Positions 34,111 to 44,989 of a stretch of 64,000 nt of DNA are shown here, piece after piece. Positions within the stretch are counted from its first letter, which is position 1; each line of letters starts with the position of its first letter. The position numbers and the translations under genes are program-made. The stretch lies in the NCBI GenBank assembly GCA_033557465.1, contig CM066035.1, positions 245,042,869-245,106,868 on the forward strand, in the 5' to 3' direction. The notes below the pieces were generated by a model, which saw only the letters and a list, made by a program, of their open reading frames with translations, was not told where the DNA came from and did not search any database. Source of the stretch: Ichthyophis bannanicus. Its lineage: Eukaryota > Chordata > Amphibia > Gymnophiona > Ichthyophiidae.

Positions 34111-35243
34111 AAGCTAGGGGAGAGCCCAGCATACTGGTGCAGTCGGAGATGGCACCATGGAGTGTGCCTGCATGCCCCCTGCTTGTCTGCAGAGAAAGAG
34201 AGGGTGGCTGATGGGAGGGGTGGGTAAGAGAGAGCGCGTGCTACGTAAGTGGGCAGGTGGGAAACAGAATAGGGAGATGCCAGGCCACATGGGAAAGAAA
34301 TAAGTGGGGAGTTGCTGAGTTACATGGATGGCGAGGAGGGTGAGGTGAGAGAGGTAGGGGAGATGCTGAGGTACAATGTGGGTTGGTTGGGGAAGAGAAG
34401 GAGAGCATATATGCTGGGCATGGTGCAGAACCTTGTGGGGGTTGTCAAGGAGACATGACAAGTGAGAGGAAACTGCAAGTACAAAAGGTAGAAATGTGGT
34501 AATGGGGAGTGGATGAAAGAGAGACTGAAATAAGAGATCAGGGAGGAAGTGAGATGGGGAAATGGCAGAGTTAAGGGAGATGGGCTGGGTAGAAGAAAAT
34601 GGAAAGCTGATGGATACATGAAAGTTAAAAAGGAGAAAATTGAAAACTAGAAAGTGAAAAAATGGTGAAATTTCAGTGGACAGAGAAGCAGGAAAGAAAG
34701 AAAAGGGAATGATCAATAAGTCAGAAACAGATGTAGGGAGGGAATAGAAGACGATAGGAGGAGAAAGGACAAATGGACAGCAAACACTGGAAAGAGTTGG
34801 CAGAAGACAAAGAAAGCAGAAAAGAGAAAACTGGACCAACATGATTGGAAAAATAAAATACCCAGACAACAAAGGTAGAAAAAAGTATTTTTTTTTAAAT
34901 TTAATTAAAAGGAATATGGGAGATGTGCATTGCGAATGTTTTTGTATTTTGTTCAGTACAAGAGGAAATGCATTTCTATTTTTAGTTTTCCAGTGTTGCA
35001 GTGTCTGCCGAGTTTGACTTTTTGGGATTTGCAGTTCAATTTTTGAGCTCATATTTCTAGTTCCGTATTTGGTGAGATTCTGCCGGAGTTCCGCATGTGA
35101 CCAAGGTGCAGTGGCATTAGTGCGTAGCTTCTATAGACATCTTTAGCAGTCCCACTAGTTCCGTTTTACCAGAAGTAGGTATATTGGAGTTCTACGGCCC
35201 AATGTAATATTTTTAGTGCTGACTATTCAGAGATGACTCTCTC
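34111..35243 (+). mobile_element. hAT-like mosaic element, copy C (minisatellite and tail)
   Basis: Purine-rich degenerate repeats (34,190-34,700) pass into the conserved tail: GGACAAATGGACAGCAAACA, CAGACAACAAAGGTAGAAAA (about 34,860) and GTACAAGAGGAAATG. The stretch TTTGGTGAGATTCTG then GCATGTGACCAAGG (35,068-35,105) also occurs inverted in copy B at about 26,370-26,420. No hairpin is seen. Flanking 35,656-35,739 and 36,300-36,540 may be its continuation around nested RTE and half-L1 insertions. Confidence 0.6.
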
Positions 35244-35244
35244 C

Positions 35245-35655
35245 AAAGATTCGACTTGTGCAAGCCATGGCAGGAAAAAAATTGATGCCTTTGAATTATA
35301 GTGCTGGCAACAAATACTGTGTATATCATGGACTGCCTGAAGAACAAACCAGTCAGTACTAGAGGAGATCAAACCTAAGCTTTCCTTAGAAGCTCAGATG
35401 ACAAGACTTCGACTTTCATACTTTGGACACATCATGTGGAGAGAGATTGTTAGAGAAAGACAAAGCTTGGCAAGGTAGAAGGTCAACGCAAAAGAGGAAG
35501 GCCAGCAATGAGATGGATTGATACAATAACAGCAGCTATCAACAATGAATATAGCCACTATCAACAATGAGTATAGCCTGACACCCGAACACAGTTTAAG
35601 TCAACTATCCAGAGGGTCGCCATGAGTCGACACCACTCGATGGCACTTGACGACG
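35245..35655 (+). mobile_element. RTE-clade LINE, 3' end
   Basis: It encodes, with frame breaks, IDAFEL, MTRLRLSYFGHIMWR and AMRWIDTI, the C-terminal words of RTE/BovB-type polyproteins. It ends with GGTCGCCATGAGTCGACACC and CTCGATGGCAC, the RTE tail. Another copy of the same family is inverted at 62,465-62,905. Confidence 0.7.
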
Positions 35656-35739
35656 ACAACATTCTTTGGTAAAGTTTGTAAACTGCATAGAATGTGTCAC
35701 ATTTGCAGTATATAAAAACATTTAAATAAAATTAGCTGC

Positions 35740-36283
35740 GAGGTCCACGTTGTTGGTGACTTTGAAATCTTTGGATTCTAAACAACGAATTCTTAAAGCC
35801 TTTTTTTTACGTACAAGTCATCCAAATTTTGTGGGCATAATATAAATGTTTTTCCGGATGTTTCGCGTAGCACCCAAATTAGGCGGAGGCTTTTCTTGGC
35901 TTTAAAGCCTCAATTCCTGAATTTGGGTGCTACCTTCTTTCTCCGATTTCCCTGTAAATCTGTTATAAATTATGATGGTGCCTCATATCTTTACTGATGT
36001 TTCTCATTTGGAAAAATGTATTTCTGATAGGCAGTGCTTGGTTGAGGATGATAGGGATGAATAGCTGATGATTGTGCCTCCCATTATGTGGGCTTTTATG
36101 CCTTGTTTGCCTAAGTTTGTTTTTCCTTTCTTGAATAGTTTCACTTCCAGGTTCCAGTAATGTGGACTTTATCAGATGTTAATACTTAATTATATGGTGT
36201 ATTTGTTTTATTTTACCTTTCTCTGATTGACCTGTATCATTAGTTGGTTTTGTTATACTGATTAAAATCTATATATTAAAAAA
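35740..36283 (+). mobile_element. Half-L1 (HAL1-like) insertion with 16-bp target duplication
   Basis: Exact duplicates AAATAAAATTAGCTGC flank it (35,724-35,739 and 36,284-36,299). The 5' part encodes the L1 ORF1 C-terminal domain in broken frames (LKSLDSKQRILK-like start, RRLFLALKPQFLNLGA and FTDVSHLEKC). It is followed directly by a 220-bp tail and an A-run; ORF2 is absent. Confidence 0.78.
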
Positions 36284-36540
36284 AAATAAAATTAGCTGCT
36301 TGAATCATAGGAGTTAGTGCTGCAATGGTTTGGCACATTTGCTACATATGTGAATGGTGGGTTTTTTCAGGTTTTGTGTTCTTTTACAATGTTCCCGGTA
36401 GTAGGAAGAGTTATGTTGCTGTTACTCAAATGATGTGTGTATAAGAATACTTTTTGTATGGTTACTTCCATGGTGAAATATCCTAGTTTTGATCTGCATC
36501 TGTTGTAGGATTTTTGCAGATGCAGAACATATTTACATTT

Positions 36541-36860
36541 AACCCTTTCCAGGCCGAGCCCAAAACTCTCGGGATCCGAAATTCTGACTAAATATTCCTA
36601 TCAAATGGTATATAATACATGACCATAGCAGAAGGAAAATTGCTATTAGAACATATTGAATAAGACGGGTACAATTTTCCTGAAATATGCAAAAATTAAC
36701 CCGGCTGCAGAATGTGGATTAAAAATTTAAAGTAGGCCTTTAAAAGGTTAACTATTATACTTTGTCAGACCAAAGGTCAACGAGGGACAATTGTGCAGTG
36801 TGTCAATGCAAGCATCGTCTGGCAGGTGTGTCCTGATAGAAAAAAGGTTGAGAACCAATG
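36541..36860. mobile_element. hAT terminal fragment (right end)
   Basis: The sequence ends GGTTGAGAACCAATG at 36,846-36,860, the inverted form of the common hAT terminus CA-TGGTTCTCAACC. The 8-mer CTCTAGGG follows immediately. A matching left end was not found. Confidence 0.5.
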
Positions 36861-36970
36861 CTCTAGGGCAGGGGTCGGCAACCCGCGGCTCCGGAGCCGC
36901 ATGCGGCTCTTTCTCACCTTTGCCGCGGCTCCGGAGCACACTGCCCGCCCGGTATTTATGGCGTTATGGG

Positions 36971-37236
36971 CTCCCTCCCTTCTTCTGCAGCCGCGGCTCC
37001 CTGCCTCTTAGGGAACCGCGGCTGTGCTTTTAAAATCATCACGGAGCCCTTCCTGTCTTGACGGGCTCCGTGCAGCATTGTCCCGCCTCTAAAGGAAGTT
37101 GTTTACCACTTCCTTTGGAGGCGGGACAATGCTGCACGGAGCCCGTCAAGACAGGAAGGGCTCCGAGATGATTTTAAAAGCACAGCCGCGGTTCCCTAAG
37201 AGGCAGAGAGCCGCGGCTGCAGAAGAAGGGAGGGAG
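36971..37236. repeat. Long hairpin of hAT copy D
   Basis: Two arms of about 130 bp pair almost perfectly around a 7-bp loop at 37,100-37,106. Examples are CTCCCTTCTTCTGCAGCCGC with its complement at 37,210-37,235, and CCTCTAAAGGAAGT against ACTTCCTTTGGAGG. Confidence 0.95.
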
Positions 37237-38200
37237 CTGACATGGAGGGAGGGAGCTGACATGGAGGGAGGGAGCAGATATGGATGGATGGAGGGAGGGG
37301 GGCTGACATGGAGGGAGGGAGCAGATATGGATGGATGGAGGGAGGGGGGCTTACATGGAGGGATGGAGGGGGCTGACATGGAGGGAGGGAGCTGATATGG
37401 ATGGATGGAGGGAGGGGGGCTGACATGGAGGGAGGGAGCTGATATGGATGGAGGGAGGGGGGCTGACATGGAGGGAGGGAGCAGATATGGATGGATGGAG
37501 GGAGGGGGGCTGACATGGAGGGAGGGAGCAGATATGGATGGATGGAGGGAGGGGGGCTGACATGGAGGGAGGGAGCTGATATGGATGGAGGGAGGGGCCG
37601 ACATGGAGGGAGGGAGCAGATATGGATGGAGGGAGGGAGGGGGGCTGACATGGAGGGAGGGGGGCTGACATGGAGGGAGGGAGCAGACATGGAGGGAGGG
37701 AGCTGATATGGATGGATGGAGGGAGGGAGGGGGGCTGACATGGAGGGATGGAGGGGGCATACATGGAGGGAGGGAGGCTGACATGGAGGGAGGGAGCTGA
37801 TATGGATGGATGGAGGGAGGGGGGCTGACATGGAGGGAGGGAGCTGATATGGATGGAGGGAGGGGGGCTGACATGGAGGGATGGAGGGGGCTGACATGGA
37901 GGGAGGGAGCTGATATGGATGGAGGGAGGGGGGCTGACATGGAGGGATGGAGGGGGCTGACATGGAGGGAGGGAGCTGATATGGATGGAGGGAGCACTGG
38001 TAATGGGGTTGAGGGGACGAGCACTGGAAATGAGCTGATTAGGGGAGGCTAGGACTGGTAATGAGCTGATGGGGGGTAGGACTGGTATTGGGCTGATTAG
38101 GGGAGGCTAGCACTGGTAATGGGGTTGAGGGGGGATTAGCACTGGAAGGTACTGGGAGTGAGGACTGGAAAGGGGCTGATATTGGGGAGGGTTACTGGGA
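37230..38200. repeat. Minisatellite (GGAGGGAGCTGACATGGA type)
   Basis: Higher-order array of about 40-60 bp units alternating CTGACATGGAGGGAGGGAG and CTGATATGGATGGATGGAG. The last 200 bp degrade into the GGGCTGATTAGGGGAGGCTA form shared with copy A. Confidence 0.92.
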
Positions 38201-38697
38201 CTGGAAATAGGCTGATGGAAAGAAGTGAAGAAAACGAAAGAAGAGATAAGAAATGGCAGATGGACCATAGACCACAGAAAGAGAGCTAAGAGAAGACAGG
38301 AAAGCAGAAGCCTCAGATCGGGACTAGCATGATCAAAGAATAAATTGGTCAGACAACAAAGGTAGAAAAAATAATTTTATTTCATATTAGTGATTTGACT
38401 ACAAAATCATCATAATTTTGAAATCAAATATTGTTACTTGTTGTTGTGATATTTTCTGGCGTTTTTTTTTTTTGGTGTGTGAAGGAAGAGGGGTAGTCTT
38501 ATACGGCGAGTATAGGCCAAACACCTATATTTTAACAGGAAAAGTAGGGGGTCGTATATAGCATTAAGGTAAGAAACAATATATGCAGTGTTAGATTTGT
38601 TTTAAATGTCGCAATGGTTTTGCGGCTCCCAGGTTTTTTTTTCCCTTCGGAAACGGGTCCAAGTGGCTCTTTACATCTTAAAGGTTGCAGACCCCTG

Positions 38698-40185
38698 CTC
38701 TAGGGTATCTGATTTCCCCCCCTACCATTCCATTCTTCACTCTCCGTCTGTCTATCTTCTCATTCCATTCTCATCATGTGCTTCAAAACCACTCATCCTC
38801 TTTCTTTCAAAAGGTAATTCTATCGGATTCAATTGAGTCCTTCTGAGCCTATTCCAATATCCAGAGCCTTCAGGACAAGAGCTTTTGAGACATTTTGGTG
38901 GAAGATTTCATCTGATAAACCGCTGTTATGGTTGCCAGTACAGCATCTGTTCTGGCCTACAATTCATCATATGTGTATGCATTTTAAAAGTGACAATCAG
39001 AGAAATTCACTGGAACAGCACTATGAATCATGGCCTCACAATAAAACTGTGCCAATGGTCACCCATAACAATAAATCAAATCAACAATGCTGTGTTATCT
39101 AATTCAAAATATATAGAACTCACCCTTCTCTGCTCTCATAAGTGGCAAACACAATAAAATTAAACCAGCAATTTCCAATGTAAACACATGAAAAACATCA
39201 GAAAGGGAATCCAAGAACAGACATGGAAAATCCTATCACGTTTTCACTAATTTCCAAAATGTAAATAGCACAGCTCTTGCCTAGCTAACAGAAGTTCAAG
39301 ACCTCTGCTGAACATGTACCCAATGTAATAAGAGGAGCAGTGGCTGACCATTTCAATTTGCCCAAAACAAGTCTAGCTGCTACATGCTGGAAAACCTGCA
39401 GCCTACATGCAAGTCCTGGAAAAAAATGTATTTTGTTTTGCAGGTTGTGATACCTTTATATGACCAAGACTAGGATTATCCAAAGATGTGGCTGTAGGAG
39501 AACTTTCAAAACCATCTCTTGTTCTGTTCTCCTCTCTGTTTTGGAGGCCACTTTTCTCGACATCTAGAAACTGTAGAGGCACAATAGCCCAGAAGGCAGC
39601 TACCAAACAAGTGCAGGGTCTTCAAAGAGATTTAAGAACCTATTTTAAATGTATCTTAGAGAGAAGAGAGAGGACATGTGATAGACACACTCAAATATAT
39701 CAAAGGCGTACACAAAAGGACACAAGCATATTTTTCCTGCAGAAAAGTACTTATGGATTATGCTATGAGGCTGAATAATAGTAAACTCTGGAGTTAAATA
39801 CATGTATTAACAACCTTCCAGTGGAGATTGTGGGACAAAAACATTATTAGAATTCAAGAAAGGGGAATGAAAGGAAGATATCTAACTGTGTAGAAACAAC
39901 ATAATGCCAAAGATGAAGCAGCCTGGGTTTTTGCAGTAGGTAAAGAAAATTGGCCTTGCCATATTTATCTGCCTGTGAGTGAGTGTGCAGCCCTTCCCTA
40001 AGATTATGATAGCTGGCCACTAGCCAGGCTGCTATAAGGCAAAGGCTCTTGGAAGGTGTGATCTCAAAAAGTCCTAGCCTTGAGCCTTTAAGGACCCAGG
40101 ACTGGGTGGGGCTAATTTGAGCCACCCAGCCCAGAAGCTGCCAAGAAAGTGAGATGTACTTTTCTACTACACTGCATTAGAGAAG
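38698..40185. other. No gene; old LINE remnants
   Basis: Positions 39,360-39,420 (minus) read LQVFQHVAARLVLGKLKW, like the L2 RT C-terminal region. Positions 39,640-39,840 (plus) contain scattered CR1-like words. Both are too decayed for a firm family call. The rest is unassigned. Confidence 0.4.
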
Positions 40186-40340
40186 TTGGAAAGAAGGCAT
40201 TTGAATGCAGGCCAGCATGTGTTTGGAAGTGCTCTGGTTTCCACAAGTTGAATCTGTAGCATGGTAGAGGAATAAGGTCAGTGCAGCTTCCAGGAGATGG
40301 GAAGACACATTGGCTATTTTATGAAGTGATGATGGGCTAA
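40186..40340 (+). repeat. Direct repeat, partner at 42,175-42,330
   Basis: Shared words are GGCAGCTTCCAGGAG-like sequence, CACATTGGCTATTTTAT and ATG-GCTAAAGA. The family is unknown. Confidence 0.6.
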
Positions 40341-41059
40341 AGATGCCAGGGTTCCACAGTTCAGCTGCTAAAGGTTGCCTGGGGCTATCTATACGTTTAA
40401 GAGACTACGAACTGTTACTTTGCGTTCTAGAGACCTTTTTTTTTGCTGGGTTTTCTATGAACAGTGCTAGATTTCCCAGTACATCTGTGCAAAAAGAATT
40501 AAAAGATACAAGCTTCACTCCTTTCCTTATGACATAATGTTCCTCACATGGGCAAAATCATAAGACCACCTGAAGAGATAAGAGGTTATCACACAAGGGA
40601 GGACATGCTAATTACTGGCATCATATTGCCACCTAGCATTAGTTAGGCATCCGTTATAAAGTCAAAAGTTGTTTCTGTGAATAACTCCTTTGCACTATCA
40701 AACTTATGTCCTTGCTAAGCATTTTATTTCTGTGAAGTTACTTCTATTGCTGCTTGTCATAACCCCATATTACCAGTAGATGGCAAGAGAGGAGCATGAA
40801 TTATGGAGATACAGTAGATAGGAAGTATGAAAGAGCTGCAGCTGGCAAGAATCTTACTTGACTCATCCCTCCAAGGTGTAGTGGCTATGTTTACCAGTCT
40901 TTTAAATAAAGATTTCAGTTCAATTCATTGGAAAACAAGAACCAAAATGTATGCAGATGAAGCTAATTTTCCACATTTTGTTTAATTGGCTTAAAAATGG
41001 TTAAAGCGGTGTGTTTGCAATGTTAAGCCACTTGAATAAATAAAAACAGATAGACAGCT

Positions 41060-41560
41060 CAGTACTGAGCCATGGCGATCAGTGTTGTTTATAAATACTG
41101 GCCACTGTGGCTAAAAATATTCTGGATACTGAGTGCCGGTAATTCAGATAGTGCGCAGCACTGAGCACAGGGATTGATTGCCCTATCCAAATATTATCAG
41201 GATAGTGGCAAGATGGCACTGCTATCCCAAATAGCTCTCTGGATAACTTTATGAGATGGGAAAATTCTTTATCCCTCAGGAAGTGGCTTATGGTCTCCTT
41301 CAGGGTGGCCGGCCAGACCTTTTTCCTGCCCCGCACATTTCTCTCTAGAAGTCTAGACTTCCCTAATGGACAAAACCCAACCATGCCACTGCTTTTCTTG
41401 TTTTGTTTTTTTATTCCTGGGCTCTGGCTTATGTGGATAATTATCCAGATACCAGCACTGAATGTAGCCACCATCCAGATAATCTGCCTTCCACGCCCAC
41501 AGAACTGGAAGGATATTATACGGCACTATCCAAGCGGAGGGTAATTTTATAGAGTCCTGT
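41060..41560. repeat. Unclassified repeat enclosing a copy of SPATA13 CpG-island sequence
   Basis: Positions 41,253-41,430 match 52,325-52,510 (CTTTATCCCTCAGGAAG, TCTCCTTCAGGG, AATGGACAAAACCCAACC). Flanks on both sides carry CCAGCACTGAAT / GGATACTGAGTGCCGG type words facing one another, suggesting that the matched segment lies inside an inverted-repeat element. Confidence 0.6.
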
Positions 41561-41724
41561 GTAGTTAACATGCATTTTAAGTGTGTATTTCACACCTCTT
41601 TTCTAAAGTAAAATATGCATCCACTCTGCTTTATAAAAACAGGGGCATAAGTGTGTGAAGACATGAGTTTTTGGTCAGGCTAGTCAAGAAATACACAGAT
41701 AGTCAAATATTGCATATACATTAT

Positions 41725-41726
<2 letters not shown>

Positions 41727-41782
<56 letters not shown>
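41727..41782. repeat. (AT)n microsatellite
   Basis: Uninterrupted AT dinucleotides after a short CACACA start. Confidence 0.97.
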
Positions 41783-41788
<6 letters not shown>

Positions 41789-41794
41789 GCAGAA

Positions 41795-41990
41795 TTTGAG
41801 AGCTTTATAGTGCATTTGTCAGGCTTCCGAGCTTCTGTTTACCAGCTGGGTCTGAGATAGAATAGTTCTTAACTGCTTCCATAGTCCTTTTATGCTTAAA
41901 GCATTTGCTCTACTTTTCATTCCAATCAACTAATGATAAGTAAAATGGTTGGGGTAAGGGTAGTGGCAGTCCTTTTCTTAGAGATGGTAG
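41795..41990 (+). repeat. Unclassified interspersed repeat, inverted partner at 47,190-47,425
   Basis: Words shared with the reverse complement of the partner are TAGTGCATTTGT, TCTGAGATAGAA/TCTGGGATAGAA, CCTTTTATGCTT and CAACTAATGATA followed by GTAAAATGGTTGG. There is no coding frame in either copy. Confidence 0.65.
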
Positions 41991-42174
41991 GTAAATACAT
42001 GTATAGCTACAGTCATACATTTCAGGGCAGGTTAGATTTGAGAAGTAGATGGAATTTGTTCTGCCTGTTGAAGGATAAATATTAAAAACTAGACAAGACC
42101 CTTATTCACCAACTATTTTAGGTCAGGCTAGTCAAAAATATATTAAAATTAGTGCAATAAAAATATATTCCCTT

Positions 42175-42330
42175 TATGTATCTGCTTTGGCACATGTTTG
42201 TACTGCCTTGGTCTCCATGAGTTGAAACTGAAGCGCGGGAGAGGACGAAGAACACTGCTGCTTCCAGGAGTTGGGGAGGCACATTGGCTATTTTATAAAG
42301 CTATGAATGGCTAAAGAGGACAGTGAAAAA
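42175..42330 (+). repeat. Direct repeat, partner at 40,186-40,340
   Basis: See the partner. Just downstream, 42,336-42,356 is an exact inverted copy of 42,042-42,062 (CAGAACAAATTCCATCTAC type). Confidence 0.6.
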
Positions 42331-42436
42331 GCAGAACAAATTCCATCTACTTTTCCTAGTATCTCTGAGGAGAATGACCAGTGAAGTGTGTTACCTGCCG
42401 ATATGGCGCTAGCACAGATTTATCACCTGGTGATAC

Positions 42437-44740
42437 GTTTACGTTTATTTAGACTTTATATACCGCCCAACACTAATAGTACCTGAGCGGTTTACAATAC
42501 AAGTTAAAACAACTTAAAACAGTTTTTTAAAAACAGTTTAAAATGGCTGAGAAAAAGAAAAGGAACGCCAATAAAACAGACAGGAGAGAGGAGAAAAGAA
42601 AAGGCAAGAAAGTAACAAACAACATTGCAATAGTTAAACATCAGGGAAACGGGGGGAGGGGGTAGCAGAGGGAAGGGGGGGAGCTGGGGATGGCAGGTTA
42701 AATGCTAGACTGAAAAGATGGGTTTTGAGTTGTGATTTAAATGTTTGATAAGACTCCTCTGCACGAAGTGAAGAGGGGAGCGAGTTCCAGAGGCTGGGGG
42801 CTAGAAAGTAGAAGGCAGAAGTGCGAGTGGAAACAAGGTGAGCCTGGGAAGGTGAAGGGAGGGAAAGTCGGTTAGAGTGTATGGCACGGAGTAAGCGGGG
42901 AGGGGGGCGAAAATGTATCTGGTCAGCGAGATAAAGGAGGGTGCCAGTGCGAACGGCCCTATGTGTGAGGATGAGGATTTTGTACTGAGCACGGAAGGAG
43001 ATAGGCAGCCAATGATAGTGAAGAAGAAGCGGGGTGACATGATCAAAACGAGAGGCATGAGCAAGGAGACGGACAGCTGAGTTTTGGATACGTTGAAGAC
43101 GAGACAATTGGGATTGGGTAGACCAACAAGGACAACATTACAATAATCGAGACGGGACATCACAAGGGAAAGGAGAAGGGTAGCCAGGGCGGAAGAGGAC
43201 AGAAAGGGACGGATGGAACGAAGTTGTCTAAGAGAGAAAAAGGAATGTTGGATAATGGAAGAGATATGATCCTTGAAAGAAAGAGAAGAATCAAGTATAA
43301 CACCTAAGTAACGGAGTGAAGAAACAAGAGAAATAGATTGTGAGGGAAAAGAAGGGGCACATGTGGGGGAGGGGCCCCCAAACGTGAACCAGATAGCATG
43401 GGACTTAGAAGGGTTCACCGGCAGAAAATTAGAAGAAAACCAGGTAGCAATAGCAGCAAGACAGAGGTTGAGAGGAGTGATATCTGGGGAAATGGGGTCA
43501 GTACGGAGCAAAAGAAAGATATCATCCGCATAGTAGTATGCGGAGATACCAAACTGTTGGACTAGAAGGGTGAGGGGTGCTAGGAAGATATTAAAGAGAA
43601 GTGGTGCAAGAACAGACCCTTGAGGAACCCCACAGGAGAGGGGGGTAGGAACAGAGGAGGAAGACCCAGAAACTACAGAAAAAGAGCGGCAAGAAAGGAA
43701 AGAGTGAAACCATTGAAGAACCGTTCCAGAAAGACCTGCTTCCCGCAGATGGGTGAGGAGGGTGCGGTGATCCACTAGGTCGAAAGCAGCAGAGAGATCA
43801 AGAGAAACAGCCAGTGTATAGAGACCCCGATCATGAGCAGCGTGAAGTTCGTTGAGAAGAGAGAGAAGAACCGTTTCAGTGCTATGGGCAGGGCGAAAAC
43901 CGGATTGGCGAGGGTGAAGAGTGAGGGAAGCTTCAAGATGGGAGGAAAGTTGTGTGAAGACCAGTTTCTCAAGAAATTTAGAAAGGAAAGAAAGGTTAGA
44001 GACGGGACGCCAATTAGAAAGCACAGAGGGATCAGAAGAATGGGATTTTAGAATGGGGCGAACAATAACGTGTTTCCAACCAGTAGGAAAGGTGCCAGAA
44101 GACAGACTAGAATTAAACAGGGAAAGAATATAGGGAGAGAGAGCTAGTGAGGGTTCGAGAAGCCAGGAAGATGGGACAGGATCAGCTGAGCAGGTGGTTT
44201 TGCAAAGAGAGAGGAATGTTTCCTGAAGAACAGAGGGAGTGATCAATGCAAAAGAGGACCAAAGATGAGATAACGTAGGGGCAGATTGGGATAGGGAAGG
44301 AGGGGGTGGGGAAGAGGATGGGGCAGGAGGGGAAAGGGGGGGAGGACACAACGGGAAGGACTGACGAAGGGAGTTGACCTTATTGAAAAAGAAAGTAGCA
44401 AGGGAGGAAGGGTCGGGAAGGGAAGAAACAAGAGGAGAGGAGGAAGAGGAGAGAGAATGAGAGGCAGTAAGGGAATGCAGAATAGAATACAGACGACGAG
44501 AAGAGTTGGAAGAGGAGGAAATAAGGTTAGAGTAGTAGTCGCGTTTTGCAGTGTGAAGGAGGGACCGGTAATGCTGATGACAGAGGCGAAAACCTGACAG
44601 TGTGATGGGGGAAGGACGCTTTCGCCAAGCCTCTCTGCCCGGCGAAGGTATCTACGGTGCAGAAAGAGACCGGGATGAAACCAGGGGTGGTGTGGGTGGT
44701 GAGGGGGGTGGGGCAGGAACGGACTGGAGCGACCAGATTC
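42437..44740 (-). mobile_element. L2-clade LINE, 5'-truncated
   Basis: The 3' end is at 42,437 (TATACCGCCCAACACTAA then GAGCGGTTTACAAT on the plus strand). The RT domain is at 42,634-44,351, with endonuclease-RT linker words (AKRDYYSNLISSSSNSSR, frame-broken) up to about 44,740. The coding strand is very C/T-rich and distinct in sequence from the two L2 copies at 9-17 kb. Confidence 0.82.
42634..44351 (-). pseudogene. L2 reverse transcriptase, one frameshift
   Basis: Minus-strand words in order are HVIVRPILKSHSSDP, NWRPVSNLSFLSKFLEKLV, RQSGFRPAHSTETVLL, SLDLSAAFDLVDHRTLL (catalytic block A), GVPQGSVLAPLLFNI, ISAYYYADDIFLLL (catalytic block C, both Asp present) and LRYLGVILDSSLSFKDHI. About 430 codons are open before a frameshift near 43,100; the C-terminus (QNSAVRLLAHASRFDHVTPL, SLWNSLPSSLRAEESY) continues in another frame to 42,634. 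It was a reverse transcriptase until recently. Confidence 0.87.
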
Positions 44741-44989
44741 AGAGATTCAGCTAACGTGCGAGAAAAGCAGATATTGCAAAAGAGTGCTTGCGTTATCTGC
44801 TTTTCACACGGTGCAGGGTTTAGGAGAGGGATTGGGGCTGGGGTGGGGAGTAGGTGTGCCAGTTGTTGGCAGCCACAACATGAAAATATTTTGTGTGGTG
44901 CTTGCCAAAATCGGGCCCCATTGCAGCTACAGATAATGCCACATTAAGTGGCATTATCTTCCTGAGAGTCTCTTAACGCAATAATGCAG

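Larger units (their letters stand above)
36869..38697 (+). mobile_element. hAT-type mosaic element, copy D (1.83 kb, complete)
   Basis: Termini CAGGGGTCGGCAACC and inverted GGTTGCAGACCCCTG are flanked by exact 8-bp duplications CTCTAGGG (36,861-36,868; 38,698-38,705). Inside, in order, are a long hairpin (36,971-37,236), a minisatellite (37,230-38,200) and the conserved tail (38,215-38,480, with CAGACAACAAAGGTAGAAAA). There is no transposase. Long minus-strand frames here are artefacts of the repeat array. Confidence 0.9.

Noticed and set aside
34114..35052. 312-codon minus-strand frame
   Set aside because: It crosses the purine-rich array and tail of a hAT mosaic. Composition (F, L, S, P runs) reflects base bias and the words match no family.
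37146..38024. Long minus-strand frame rich in PPSMSAPSLHVS units (292 codons)
   Set aside because: It is the translation of the minisatellite in hAT copy D; unit lengths keep several frames open at once and no start context or homology supports a gene.
39403..39606. Candidate further SPATA13 exon on the minus strand
   Set aside because: The words resemble a decayed LINE C-terminus and none of the later SPATA13 domains (SH3, DH, PH).
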